64,000 nucleotides of DNA from Kiloniellaceae bacterium (lineage in GTDB: Bacteria > Pseudomonadota > Alphaproteobacteria > Kiloniellales > J153): NCBI GenBank assembly GCA_021776135.1, contig JAJFGL010000034.1:1-64000 (forward strand). The letters run 5' to 3'. A program made the translations under genes and the position numbers. Shown in pieces: positions 7,622 to 15,999 of the stretch. The notes beneath the pieces are model-generated. The model had not been told where the DNA came from, ran no database searches, and saw only the letters and a list, made by a program, of their open reading frames with translations. Position 1 is the first letter of the stretch. Each line of letters opens with the position of its first letter.

Positions 7622-8637
7622 TGCACGCCAATGCCGATCGCGACAGGCAAGCTCCCTGAACGTTCCCTGTCTTCGGACCAGTGCCTCGTCGCGTCCAGGA
7701 TCTCAAGCGCGCAGGTCACGGCGCGACTCGCGTCGTCCGGCCGCTGCAGCGGGGTGCCGAACACCGCCATGATGGCATCCCCGATGAACTTATCCACTGT
7801 TCCCCCATGGGCGAAAATCGGCTTCGTCAGACGATTCCTGTACTCCGACAGAAAAGAGGTGAGCTCTTCGGGCGTCATCGTTTCTCCCAGTGCCGTGAAA
7901 CCGCGGATATCGACAAAAACCACCGCGACGGGTAGCCGCCGGCCGGCGAGCAGCTGATCGTCGTCGCCCTCGGCGAGGCTGTTGGCGAGGTTCGGTGAAA
8001 AGTACCGCGAGAGCTTTGCCGCGCGGTTCGTTTGAGCGATCGACCGTAAGAGCAGAGCGCGCGTCCGGCGGCTCGTCACGAAGAGAATGAAAGCGGCAAG
8101 CGCAACGAGCGTAAGCGGCAAAATCTGGTAGTTCATAAACGATCCCATGCCGCCGCGCCGCATCGTGTGCGCGCCGAAATTCATCGCATGGTCTTGTGTC
8201 AGGATCAGATCGCCGAGATTGAGTGCGATCAGAAACAGGCTGGCCGCGTAAACGATCAGCCAAGGCCGGTAACGCATGGACGCATGGATGAGAATCACGA
8301 AAATGAGGCCGGCGGCCGGCAATGCGAAAGAAAAGGAGGATTCCATGCCCATTAGGCCGGTGAGCATCAGGATCTGCGTGGAGACCAGGATCACATCGAA
8401 GGTTACAAAAACATAGGGAATGACCGGGTGGAAAATCCCGCGCCACGCCAGAGCCAGGCCAACGATCGTACCGATTCCATAGATCCCGACGGCGAGTTCA
8501 ATCGAGCCAGCAGGTCCCTGGCTTCCTTCGGCGGAGAAGATGACCGACGCCAAGGTGACAAAAACGACCAGCCGGATGACGGCGGATATCTTCTCGGCGT
8601 CGATCTCGGCGCCGCGCAGCAGTTTCTGAATTTCCAT
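7333..8637 (-). CDS. membrane-bound class III adenylate/guanylate cyclase
   Basis: 434 residues. About six hydrophobic segments fill residues 18-188, followed by a linker (KLSRYFSPNLANSLAEG, the usual lead-in to this cyclase type) and the catalytic domain from about 235. Metal-binding aspartates are visible at Asp243 (VDIRGFTAL) and Asp287 (KFIGDAIMAVFG). The later segments IGIHYGEV-like and EYTVIGDTVNVAERLE carry the substrate and transition-state residues. It should convert ATP to cAMP, with the membrane part acting as sensor or anchor. It lies 47 bases downstream of the sensor-kinase gene on the same strand and may be co-transcribed with it. Confidence 0.92.
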   Translation of the reverse strand: MEIQKLLRGAEIDAEKISAVIRLVVFVTLASVIFSAEGSQGPAGSIELAVGIYGIGTIVGLALAWRGIFHPVIPYVFVTFDVILVSTQILMLTGLMGMESSFSFALPAAGLIFVILIHASMRYRPWLIVYAASLFLIALNLGDLILTQDHAMNFGAHTMRRGGMGSFMNYQILPLTLVALAAFILFVTSRRTRALLLRSIAQTNRAAKLSRYFSPNLANSLAEGDDDQLLAGRRLPVAVVFVDIRGFTALGETMTPEELTSFLSEYRNRLTKPIFAHGGTVDKFIGDAIMAVFGTPLQRPDDASRAVTCALEILDATRHWSEDRERSGSLPVAIGIGVHYGEVFAGALGNEQLLEYTVIGDTVNVAERLEGLSRNVGSPLVVSAALLEAATSARKTVEWRRLPPQQLKGHRKPVEAFCLEAPAGTSAPRTRPGP

Positions 8638-8684
8638 TGTCTCACACGCCTATTGATCTTGCCGCTCAATCGCATCGGGGCTCT

Positions 8685-10052
8685 TCACCGTGGCAGTCGT
8701 ATGTCCACGCGCAGACCGCCTTCGCTTCGATTGGTTAGCGTTATGTCTCCGCCGTGAGCACGGATGATGGTTCGCGCGACGGTAAGACCGAGGCCCGTGC
8801 CACCGGTTTCCCGGCTCCGGGAGGCCTCAAGCCTCCGAAAAGGCTTGAAAGCGTCCTCCTGAAGCTCCCGCGGGATTCCCGGACCGCTATCGTCGATCCG
8901 GACCATGACACCTTGCAGGTCATTTTCCAACGACAAGCGGGCCTGATGGCCATACTTGACGGCATTGTCGATGAGGTTGGTGAGAGCCCGGCGCAGGGCG
9001 GCGGGCCGGCAACCATAGGGTACAGCATCATCACCGATGTCCAATCTGACCGCATGCCCAGCGTCAGCCATGTCGTCGCAGACGCGCTGGAGCAGAGTTC
9101 TGAGGTCGACCATCGCATGAGGTTCACCGGCGGTCTCGTCCCGTGTGAACGACAAGGCCGAAAAGATCATCTTCTCCATGTCGTCGAGATCGGCGAGCAT
9201 CTTCTTCTGCTGGTCCTCGTCCTCTACGAACTCCGCGCGCAGCCGCAATCGTGTGATCGGGGTGCCCAGGTCGTGGGAAATTGCCGCCAACATCTGCGTT
9301 CGGTCTTCGACGAAACGCCGGATTCGCTCCTGCATCTCGTTGAAGGCCCGTGTCGCCTGGCGGACTTCGGCCGGGCCGTCCTCCGGTATTGGGGGCGCTT
9401 TGACATCGGTCCCAAGCCGCTGAGCCGCGCGCGCAAATGTAGCAAGCGGTTTAGTCAGGTAGCGCACGACCAAGGCCGACAGGACGCCGACCGCCAGCAG
9501 CATGATCGCCATCGAAAGGGCGAACCGGAGAGACCAGAAGGGCTCTGGAGACTCGACCGGCGCCGCGAAGTTCAGCCAACTCCCATCGGGAAGCTGGAGA
9601 GAGACCATCATCGTCTCACCAAGTTCGTTTCCCTGGTAGTCTTGGCGCAAGTGCGTCTGCCACGCCTCGGAGGGCCTCTCGTCCGTGTGTCGAAGCCTGA
9701 ATACCAGCCCACCTCCACCGTTGAGATGAGCAACCAAGGCGTCGCGAAGGACGCCCGCTTGCCAACCGCTGTCCTCCTGATCCTCTATGGCACTTTCCTG
9801 GTCCCAGGTGACGTGGAGCTTGGGGCGATCCGCGAGCTCGACGATCCGCCGCCGTTCGGCTTGCGACGCATCCTCAACGAGCCGCTTGATGGTCGCGATC
9901 CGTTCCCCGATGTGCTCCCCTCCGGTGAACATGAGTGCGCTCGTACGATCGGTGAAATACAGTCCGACACTGAGCACGTGTGAGACTGTCAGCCCGATGA
10001 TCAGCACCAGCAGCGTGCGGGCGGCGATGGTGTCAGGTATCAGCTGTTTCAT
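8685..10052 (-). CDS. two-component sensor histidine kinase (EnvZ/CpxA-like)
   Basis: 455 residues. TM1 is at about 11-32; a periplasmic sensor of about 140 residues follows, then TM2 at about 176-196 and a HAMP segment (KPLATFARAAQRLGTD). The HisKA domain has phospho-acceptor His260 (AAISHDLGTPITRLR, a variant H-box). The HATPase domain shows NLIDNAVKYG, DDSGPGIP and GGTGLGLTVARTI. The start overlaps the 3' end of the response-regulator gene by 20 bases, showing translational coupling. The Asp-Leu-Gly-Thr-Pro after the histidine is shared with EnvZ-like kinases. The periplasmic signal is unknown; neighbours suggest envelope or metal stress. Confidence 0.93.
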   Translation of the reverse strand: MKQLIPDTIAARTLLVLIIGLTVSHVLSVGLYFTDRTSALMFTGGEHIGERIATIKRLVEDASQAERRRIVELADRPKLHVTWDQESAIEDQEDSGWQAGVLRDALVAHLNGGGGLVFRLRHTDERPSEAWQTHLRQDYQGNELGETMMVSLQLPDGSWLNFAAPVESPEPFWSLRFALSMAIMLLAVGVLSALVVRYLTKPLATFARAAQRLGTDVKAPPIPEDGPAEVRQATRAFNEMQERIRRFVEDRTQMLAAISHDLGTPITRLRLRAEFVEDEDQQKKMLADLDDMEKMIFSALSFTRDETAGEPHAMVDLRTLLQRVCDDMADAGHAVRLDIGDDAVPYGCRPAALRRALTNLIDNAVKYGHQARLSLENDLQGVMVRIDDSGPGIPRELQEDAFKPFRRLEASRSRETGGTGLGLTVARTIIRAHGGDITLTNRSEGGLRVDIRLPR

Positions 10053-10782
10053 CGTGTGTCACAACTGCCGTGAAAACATAACCGCCGCCGCGCACGGTCT
10101 TGATCAGTTCGGGCTCCTTGGGGTTCGTCTCGATCTTGTGGCGCAGACGACTCACCTGCATGTCGATGCTTCGGTCGAACGGAGCCTCGGCGCGTCCATG
10201 GGTGAGATCGAGAAGTTGGTCCCGGCTGAGGACCCTTTGCGGGTGCTCGGCCAGGGCAACCAAGAGATCGAATTCGCCGGCACTCAGATCAACGATCAGC
10301 CTCTGGGGTGACTCGAGGCGCCGGAGACCCAGGTCGAGGCGCCAGCTGGAGAAGCTCAAGACCTTCCTGCCCGATTTTGCCTGTACGGCAGGGGCACACT
10401 GGGCTCGCCGCAGGACCGCTTTCATACGCGCGAGCAATTCGCGCGGGCTGAAAGGCTTGGGGAGGTAGTCGTCGGCTCCCATCTCAAGGCCGATGATCCG
10501 GTCGGTCTCCTCACCCATCATCGTCAGCATGATGACGGGAATCTGCGACTTGGCCCTCAGGTCCCGGCACAGCGACAGGCCGTCCTCGCCTGGCAGCATC
10601 AGGTCAAGGATGACCAGGTCGATGTGCCAATCCGCAAGGGCCCGGTGCATGTCCTTGCCGTCCTGTGCCGCGGTGACCCGGTACCCGTGCTTGGTCAGAA
10701 ATCGCCCGAGCAGATCGCGTATCTCACGATCGTCGTCGACGACCAGTACGTGAGCCGTAGTTACTGCGCCCGCTGTATTCAT
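10033..10782 (-). CDS. OmpR/PhoB-family response regulator
   Basis: 249 residues from the ATG at 10782; the open frame continues 19 codons upstream, but the receiver domain begins right after this start. The receiver domain has acidic pocket VVDDDRE, phospho-acceptor Asp60 (VILDLMLPGEDG), TMMGEE and Lys in LPKPFSPREL. The C-terminal winged helix (about 145-240) ends in the diagnostic LRHKIETNPKEPELIKTVRG and GYVF motifs. Its own upstream region has several GTAAC-N5 half-site pairs, suggesting autoregulation and control of the divergent gene at 10956. The same type of site lies in front of the protease gene, so a small CpxR-like regulon is plausible. Confidence 0.93.
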   Translation of the reverse strand: MNTAGAVTTAHVLVVDDDREIRDLLGRFLTKHGYRVTAAQDGKDMHRALADWHIDLVILDLMLPGEDGLSLCRDLRAKSQIPVIMLTMMGEETDRIIGLEMGADDYLPKPFSPRELLARMKAVLRRAQCAPAVQAKSGRKVLSFSSWRLDLGLRRLESPQRLIVDLSAGEFDLLVALAEHPQRVLSRDQLLDLTHGRAEAPFDRSIDMQVSRLRHKIETNPKEPELIKTVRGGGYVFTAVVTHDETADT

Positions 10783-10827
10783 GGTGGCAAAATATTTCCT
10801 GTCGCAGCCGTGATCGCGAAGAAATTT

Positions 10828-10842
10828 GTAACGGACCATAAC
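10828..10842 (+). promoter_or_regulatory. CpxR-like site (GTAAC-N5-ATAAC)
   Basis: TTGTAACGGACCATAACCG has two near-identical half-sites at five-base spacing in the gap between the response-regulator gene and the divergent secreted-protein gene. ATTTGTAACGGA here and TCCGTTACCAAAT at 10862-10874 also form an imperfect inverted repeat. Confidence 0.5.
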
Positions 10843-10855
10843 CGGCGTCGGGCTT

Positions 10856-10870
10856 GTGACAGTCCGTTAC
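10856..10870 (-). promoter_or_regulatory. CpxR-like site on the minus strand (GTAAC-N5-GTCAC)
   Basis: The plus strand reads GTGACAGTCCGTTAC; the complement gives GTAAC-GGACT-GTCAC. Another single GTAAC half-site (minus strand) is at 10899-10903. Several sites clustered in one divergent promoter region fit autoregulation by an OmpR-family protein. Confidence 0.45.
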
Positions 10871-10955
10871 CAAATGCCGCTCCGCCGGGGGTCGACCCGT
10901 TACAGGGGATACTTACATAGAGGGAGTTCAAGGACACCAAGCAAAAGGCAATGCA

Positions 10956-11528
10956 ATGAAACAGATTCTTAAGTCAACGGCGGCGGCACTTGTCGGGGTG
11001 GGAGCACTAGCTCTGCTCGCCGCTCCGAGTTTCGCCGCCAGTGACCAAAGTGCCACGAAAGCTGGAGCGCCGGTCCAACTCGCCCATATGGGCCAGGCTC
11101 AGGGTGGTAGTCAAGGGACGGGTCAGCCGTGCTCCATGGGCATGATGGCGCCCGGCGCGGGCGGCCAGGGCATGATGGCGCCCGGCTATGGACACGGTTC
11201 GGGCTACAGCATGGATCGTCAGCGCATGATGGGGCCCCAAGGCATGATGCGGCCGGACATGGGCGCCCAGAGCAAGATGGGGCTGGGTTTTGGCAAAAGA
11301 CCGGGCCTCGGTAGCCAGGTCGTGCCGAGCAAGGATCTGACGGCCGATGATGTCCGCCATTTCCTCGATCATCGCCTCGAGATGCACGGCAACAAGCGCC
11401 TCAAGGTCGGCGAGGTCAAAGAGGCGGACGACGATAACATCGTCGCCCACATCACCACAGTGGATGGTTCGCTGGTCGAGCGCCTCGAGGTGGACCGGCA
11501 CAGCGGGAAGATGCGGCACATCGAGTAA
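10956..11528 (+). CDS. secreted Met/Gly-rich protein with PepSY-like C-terminus
   Basis: 190 residues. A signal peptide covers residues 1-28 (AALVGVGALALLAAPSFA, cut after AFA-like site). A low-complexity middle (about 45-110) is rich in Met, Gly, Gln and Pro, with repeated GMMAPG, RMMGPQGMMRP and SMGMM units that could bind Cu(I) or Ag(I) through methionine sulfur. The last 75 residues (LTADDVRHFLDHRLEMHG followed by LKVGEVKEADDDNIVAHITTVDGSLVERLEVDRHSG) look like a PepSY-type small domain. It diverges from the two-component genes, with CpxR-like sites between, so it may be a target of that system. Function as a periplasmic metal buffer is an inference. Confidence 0.75.
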   Translation: MKQILKSTAAALVGVGALALLAAPSFAASDQSATKAGAPVQLAHMGQAQGGSQGTGQPCSMGMMAPGAGGQGMMAPGYGHGSGYSMDRQRMMGPQGMMRPDMGAQSKMGLGFGKRPGLGSQVVPSKDLTADDVRHFLDHRLEMHGNKRLKVGEVKEADDDNIVAHITTVDGSLVERLEVDRHSGKMRHIE

Positions 11529-11616
11529 CGAGCGAGCGGGAAGCGGCCGCCGCCGAGAATGGCCCCTTTCCCATGCCCAGGCGCCAAGCCGAGCGTGCAT
11601 TGAGGGAGACCAAACG

Positions 11617-11820
11617 ATGACGATCCACTCGACCGCGGATCGTGAGCTCTCGCTTCCAGCGATGCTCACCGATCCGATCGTTCAGACGGTGATGGCTCGT
11701 GACGGCGTCACGAAACAGGACTTGGAAGGCTTGATCGAGTCGGTGCGCGGCCGAATGGCCGCTAGGCAGGCCGAAGATCACGAAACCGGTCGCCACGAGT
11801 CCGGCACCATCGCTTTTTGA
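11617..11820 (+). CDS. small hypothetical protein
   Basis: 67 residues from ATG 11617, preceded by a GAGGGAG ribosome site. Polar, with no signal peptide or membrane segment. It contains LTDPIVQTVMARDGVTKQDL followed by EGLIESVRGRMAARQA, which looks like one or two helices. It lies in a run of small same-strand genes starting at 10956. No family assignment. Confidence 0.55.
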   Translation: MTIHSTADRELSLPAMLTDPIVQTVMARDGVTKQDLEGLIESVRGRMAARQAEDHETGRHESGTIAF

Positions 11821-11868
11821 AAGGCGACGACGGGAGCGGATATCGAAGCCGGAAGAATGGAGGTTGCA

Positions 11869-12213
11869 ATGGAAGCGTTACTTTATTTCGCCTTTTGGGC
11901 GGGACTCATTTTCCTGATGATGCGTTTCGGCTGCGGTGCCCATGTGATGGGACACGGCCACGGCAAGGGACAGGCCCCTAACAAGTCCGGGAAAGCTGAC
12001 AACCCCGAGTTCCACTGGGTGCCCCCGAAGAACGATAACGATCCTGTCTGCGGCAAATCGGTATCGACCGACAAGGCAAAACCGAGCGTCTACGCCGGTA
12101 ACGTCTACTACTTCTGCTCCCGCGAATGCCGAGAGGTCTTCGAGGCCGCGCCCGACCTCTATGTGGGCGGCGGTGACCCCAACCAGCCAAAATTGGAGCA
12201 TTCCCATGCGTGA
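11869..12213 (+). CDS. membrane-anchored YHS-domain protein
   Basis: 114 residues. The ATG at 11869 is chosen over 11857 because GGAGG (11859-11863) is well spaced for it. One N-terminal membrane segment (residues 3-18) is followed by a His/Gly stretch (GHGHGKG), then a YHS domain: DPVCGKSVSTDKAKPSVYAG and VYYFCSRECREVFEAAP. The Cys in DPVCG and the CxxxC of FCSREC are the metal-ligand candidates. YHS domains occur in copper ATPases and heavy-metal chaperones. The next gene starts eight bases before this one ends, so they are coupled. Confidence 0.8.
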   Translation: MEALLYFAFWAGLIFLMMRFGCGAHVMGHGHGKGQAPNKSGKADNPEFHWVPPKNDNDPVCGKSVSTDKAKPSVYAGNVYYFCSRECREVFEAAPDLYVGGGDPNQPKLEHSHA

Positions 12214-12529
12214 GACCGCGACAGCTTTCGAACCTCAAGTCCGCTCAGGCACGCCGCTGCCCGCGCGCCGTGTTCCGCACATACCGGTCGTGGCTCTGGG
12301 CATGAGCCTTGGAGCGGCTTTTTCGTTGACCTTCGTGCTGTGCGTCCTGTTCGACCTCTGGTTCCCGGCCCTGGCCATGAACCCGGTCTGGGCGCCGCTG
12401 CTGCCTGGGTTCGTATGGATCAGCTGGTCAAGTTTCTTCCTGGGCCTCGTCGAGGCCTGTGCTTACGGCTGGTACATCGCGCTCGTGTTCGGGCCGCTTT
12501 ACAACCTCTTCGCAAAGAAGTTTGCCTAG
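12206..12529 (+). CDS. small membrane protein of the DUF5676 type
   Basis: 107 residues from ATG 12206, overlapping the YHS gene by eight bases. Two strong hydrophobic segments (about 29-52 and 64-97) with VALGMSLGAAFSLTFVLCVL and SFFLGLVEACAYGWYIAL; the C-terminus GPLYNLFAKKF matches the usual end of DUF5676 proteins. The family is found next to metal-efflux and YHS genes; its molecular role is unknown. Confidence 0.75.
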   Translation: MRETATAFEPQVRSGTPLPARRVPHIPVVALGMSLGAAFSLTFVLCVLFDLWFPALAMNPVWAPLLPGFVWISWSSFFLGLVEACAYGWYIALVFGPLYNLFAKKFA

Positions 12530-12533
12530 CGCC

Positions 12534-12749
12534 ATGACCGAAATCCGCAGTCTGCATGGAACAACCGTTGCCGAGATCTTCTCCGCCGGCTTGGACAACC
12601 TGGAGCAGATCGAGGCCATCGCGGTGTCGGTCCTGTGGAAGGACGGAACCGTGACCGCCGGATGCTCGAACTCCACGAGAGCCAATTTGGCGCTGCTGGT
12701 GCTGGCGATGGACGAACACCAAAGGCGTGGACTTGGGGACAACGGTTAG
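12534..12749 (+). CDS. small hypothetical soluble protein
   Basis: 71 residues starting five bases after the stop of the DUF5676 gene, so probably translated from the same message. It contains LEQIEAIAVSVLWKDGTVTA and STRANLALLVLAMDEHQRR, suggesting a compact alpha/beta fold. No recognised family and no metal-binding pattern apart from one cysteine. Confidence 0.5.
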   Translation: MTEIRSLHGTTVAEIFSAGLDNLEQIEAIAVSVLWKDGTVTAGCSNSTRANLALLVLAMDEHQRRGLGDNG

Positions 12750-12840
12750 CGCCAGTCAAGGGATCGTCCTAAGAGGTATGGCCTGGTCCAATGGATGATC
12801 GTAATTCGCGTCTTAACACCCATGAAGATACGAGGTTGAG

Positions 12841-14649
12841 ATGTCTTTGATACAGCAAGCGAGTAGGGCGGCCCCCCTCAAGAAAAAGCGGCCGGCCAAG
12901 GTTTCGAAAAAGCCATCGGGCTTGCCGAAGCCCAGCGCCCAGCGGGTGCAAGTAGCTCAGGCGCGGGCCCAACCGGCCGCTCCAGAATCGCCGCAAGATG
13001 CCTGGACCTATGGTCTTGATGCATGGCAACGCTCCATCCTGTTTTGGGATGCCCTGCGCCAGCGCGCCGATAACATGCTGGAGCATGAGCGTTCTGGCCT
13101 GCCGCCCTTGCTCGATTTCAAGTACGAGACGATCCTCGATGCGCGGCGCTTCGAGCATCCCGCCAACTACGCTCTGCTGCGGATCACGGAAGTGGGCGAG
13201 GATTGCTGGGACGATTGCGTCGATCCGGCCAAGCCGCCGGTCATGGTCGTCGATCCGCGCGCCGGGCACGGGCCCGGGATCGGCGGCTTCAAGCGCGACT
13301 CCGAGGTCGGCATGGCGCTCCACGAGGGGCACCCGGTCTACTTCGTGATCTTTTTCCCCGAGCCCGCGCCGGGGCAAACGTTGGCCGACGTCCACCACGC
13401 GCTGCGCCGCTTCGTGGAAGAAGTCGCGCGGCGCCATCCGGGCAAGCCGCCGGTCCTCTACGGCAACTGCCAGGCGGGCTGGGCCATAACCCTGCTCTCG
13501 GCCGACTGCGAGGGGCTGGCCGGGCCGGCGGTCTTGAACGGCTCGCCGCTGTCCTACTGGGCCGGGGAGTCCGGCACCAACCCGATGCGTGTCTCGGGGG
13601 GCCTGTTGGGCGGCGCCTGGTTGGCACATTTCATGTCCGACCTCGGCGACGGCCGCTTCGACGGCGCCTGGCTGGCCCAGAACTTTGAGAACCTGAAGCC
13701 CGAGAAGGCCATCTGGGAGAAATACGCCGGCCTTTTCAGTAAGATCGATACCGAGCGCGAGCGCTTCCTAGAGTTCGAGCGCTGGTGGAACGGATTTTAC
13801 ACACTCAGCCGCGAGGAGATCGTGGCGATCGTTGAGAACCTGTTCATCGGCAACAAGCTGGAACGGGGCGAGTTCCGCATTTGCGAGGGCTGCACCGTCG
13901 ACCTGCGGCGCATCCGCAATCCGATCGTCGTCTTCGCCTCCTACGGCGACAACATCACCCCGCCGCACCAGGCCTTGGGGTGGATCCCCGCGGTCTATGA
14001 GGATACCGACGATCTCAAGCAAGCAGAGCAACGGATCGTCTATCTGACCAACCCGCATGTGGGTCATCTCGGCATCTTCGTCTCGGCCAGCGTCGCGCGC
14101 TTCGAGCACCGGGCCATTCTCGAGAGCCTGGAGGAGATCGAGGCCCTGGCGCCCGGTCTTTACGAGATGAAGATCGACAACCCGAGCGGCGATCCGGACT
14201 GCCACAAGCCCCAGTACAGCGTGCGCTTCGAAGAGCGGAAGGTCGAGGATCTCGACATTCCACCGCAGGACGAGGCGTTCGAGCGGGTTCGCGCCGCATC
14301 GGAGACCAACGAGGCGTTTTACAAGACCTTCGTCAGCCCGTGGGTTCAGGCCGCCGCCAATCCGTGGTCGGCGGAGATGATGAAGTGGCTGCACCCGATG
14401 CGGACCACTCGGTACATGTTCTCCGAGGCGTTCAATCCCTGGATGCGCGGCGTTTCGATCCTTGCCGACGCCGTCGCCAAGAACCGGGTCCCTCTGCCCG
14501 AAGATCACCCGTTGCTCGAGAAGGAGCGGGCGTTCATCGCTCAGGTCTCCGAAGCGATGGAGAACGCGCGGGAGGCGCGAGACGGCGCCACCGAGCAAAC
14601 CTTTGGCCTGCTTTATGGGAATTCGGGTGAACGGTTTGCCGAGGAATGA
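12841..14649 (+). CDS. DUF3141 protein, PHA-synthase/alpha-beta-hydrolase-like
   Basis: 602 residues. After a basic N-terminal tail (KKKRPAKVSKK) comes a DUF3141-type sequence: SPQDAWTYGLDAWQRSILFWD, then an alpha/beta-hydrolase core with YGNCQAGWA, where Cys210 takes the nucleophile position as in PHA synthases (GxCxG). Later landmarks are the SPLSYWAGESGTNPMR segment, FASYGDNITPPHQAL (candidate acid) and NPHVGHLGIF (candidate His). Members I recall are nearer 770 residues, so this copy appears C-terminally shortened; it ends directly at a disrupted junction with an acetate-kinase relic. It begins the cluster through fabI. Its reaction is unproven. Confidence 0.8.
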   Translation: MSLIQQASRAAPLKKKRPAKVSKKPSGLPKPSAQRVQVAQARAQPAAPESPQDAWTYGLDAWQRSILFWDALRQRADNMLEHERSGLPPLLDFKYETILDARRFEHPANYALLRITEVGEDCWDDCVDPAKPPVMVVDPRAGHGPGIGGFKRDSEVGMALHEGHPVYFVIFFPEPAPGQTLADVHHALRRFVEEVARRHPGKPPVLYGNCQAGWAITLLSADCEGLAGPAVLNGSPLSYWAGESGTNPMRVSGGLLGGAWLAHFMSDLGDGRFDGAWLAQNFENLKPEKAIWEKYAGLFSKIDTERERFLEFERWWNGFYTLSREEIVAIVENLFIGNKLERGEFRICEGCTVDLRRIRNPIVVFASYGDNITPPHQALGWIPAVYEDTDDLKQAEQRIVYLTNPHVGHLGIFVSASVARFEHRAILESLEEIEALAPGLYEMKIDNPSGDPDCHKPQYSVRFEERKVEDLDIPPQDEAFERVRAASETNEAFYKTFVSPWVQAAANPWSAEMMKWLHPMRTTRYMFSEAFNPWMRGVSILADAVAKNRVPLPEDHPLLEKERAFIAQVSEAMENAREARDGATEQTFGLLYGNSGERFAEE

Positions 14650-14652
14650 TCG

Positions 14653-15999
14653 ATGACAACACGACAATCTAGGGAACCGGCTTCGTTCATGTCCAATGGC
14701 ACGGTGATTGGCTGCGGTCCGTCCAGCGTCAAGTTTGCTCGGTTTAGGTCCCGGGCCTCCGGTTGTTCTGTCATGATCCACAGCGACGACCTCGCGTCCG
14801 AAGTATCTGACTCCAAAACCCAGATTCGGGAAAAGATAATGCTTGTCGGTGGCTACGGCCAAGTCGGGCAGCTCATCGCCGAACGGCTTGCGCCCAGCTT
14901 TCCAGACCGACTCATTATCGTCGGCCGCAGCCTCGACAAGGCGGCGGCCTGCGCGACCCGGATTGGCGAAGGCGCCACCGGGCGGGCGCTTGATGTAAAT
15001 TCCGAGAACTTGGGCAGCCATTTAGAAGATGTGGCGTTGGTCCTGGTTTGCCTCGATCAGGCGGACTCCCGTTTCGTTGAGCAGTGCCTGTCTCGCGGCA
15101 TCGATTACCTCGATGTGACCGCCAGCTACGAATTCCTGCGCCGGGTGAGCGCACTTGACTCACTGGCGAAGCGCAGCGGTGCCACCGCGGTGCTCAGCGT
15201 CGGCGTTGCCCCTGGCCTCACCAATCTGATCGCGGCGCAAGCCGTGAATGCCATGAACCGCACGAACCGGATCGATGTCTTCATTCAGCTCGGTTTGGGC
15301 GGCAGGCATGGCAAAGCCGCTATTGCCTGGATGATCGACAACCTAGATGCCACCTACGATGTGCGCGAGGCGAGCCAGCAGATGTCGGTGCGGAGTTTCG
15401 GAGAAAGCCGGCGTGTTCGCTTCCCCGGACAACGCGTCGCGAGCATCGCCTATCGCTTCAATTTCTCCGATCAGCAGGTTTTGACATGGACGTTGAACGT
15501 GCCTTCGGTTTCCACATGGGTGTGCTTCGACAGCCGCTTTTTGACCTGGCTGCTCGCGGCAGGCGCCCGAGCTGGGCTGGGGCGGCCGATGCGCAAGCCC
15601 GGCTGGCGGGCCGCCGCGATCTGGCTGTTCAGAAACGTGCGTGTGGGTTCCGATGTCTGCGCGGTTGTGGTGCGCGCCGCCGGCAAGACCAAGCAAGGGG
15701 ATCGAACGCTTGAGCTGAGCGTCGTCGGACGCAATGAGGTGTTGATGACCGCGGTCGTCGCGGCAGAGGTCGCCCGGCAGATGTTGTCCGCTAAGCTCGG
15801 TGCCGGCGTGTTTCACAGCGAACAGATCATCGCGCTCGATTCTGTGGTGTCTGCTCTCAAGGACGAGTTGAAGGATTTACTGGTCAACCTTGACCCTTTC
15901 CCGCTCGAAAGCCTCACCAGCGACACCTCTCAGACGCAGCTGGCGTCCCGGCTCAACCCGCTGGCGGCGGGCAGCATGGAGAAGCAAGGTGATCTCTGA
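14653..15999 (+). CDS. saccharopine-dehydrogenase-like oxidoreductase with a fused 5' relic
   Basis: The open frame is 448 residues. ATG 14653 has GAGGA at good distance, but an alternative start is ATG 14773. From about residue 62 it is a saccharopine-dehydrogenase-type NAD(P) Rossmann protein: IMLVGGYGQVGQLIAERL, RLIIVGRSLDKAA, LVCLDQADSRFVEQC, IDYLDVTASYEFL and VGVAPGLTNLIAA. The first 35 or so residues instead resemble the start of acetate kinase (GTVIGCGPSSVKFARF versus ILVINCGSSSVKFALF in the next gene). The gene therefore appears to have been inserted into the front of ackA, leaving a partial duplicate. It ends overlapping the GTG start of ackA. Substrate unknown. Confidence 0.75.
   Translation: MTTRQSREPASFMSNGTVIGCGPSSVKFARFRSRASGCSVMIHSDDLASEVSDSKTQIREKIMLVGGYGQVGQLIAERLAPSFPDRLIIVGRSLDKAAACATRIGEGATGRALDVNSENLGSHLEDVALVLVCLDQADSRFVEQCLSRGIDYLDVTASYEFLRRVSALDSLAKRSGATAVLSVGVAPGLTNLIAAQAVNAMNRTNRIDVFIQLGLGGRHGKAAIAWMIDNLDATYDVREASQQMSVRSFGESRRVRFPGQRVASIAYRFNFSDQQVLTWTLNVPSVSTWVCFDSRFLTWLLAAGARAGLGRPMRKPGWRAAAIWLFRNVRVGSDVCAVVVRAAGKTKQGDRTLELSVVGRNEVLMTAVVAAEVARQMLSAKLGAGVFHSEQIIALDSVVSALKDELKDLLVNLDPFPLESLTSDTSQTQLASRLNPLAAGSMEKQGDL
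14689..14748 (+). pseudogene. duplicated 5' remnant of acetate kinase
   Basis: The translation MSNGTVIGCGPSSVKFARF aligns with the start of the intact kinase downstream (SDPAILVINCGSSSVKFALF). At the DNA level AGCGTCAAGTT and CTGCGG are shared between 14713-14740 and 16020-16046. The Asn of the kinase signature is replaced by Gly here, so this piece could not work as a kinase. Confidence 0.6.

Noticed and set aside
8754-9983. 409-codon plus-strand frame opposite the sensor kinase
   Set aside because: The kinase on the other strand has all canonical boxes; this frame has none and lacks a ribosome site.
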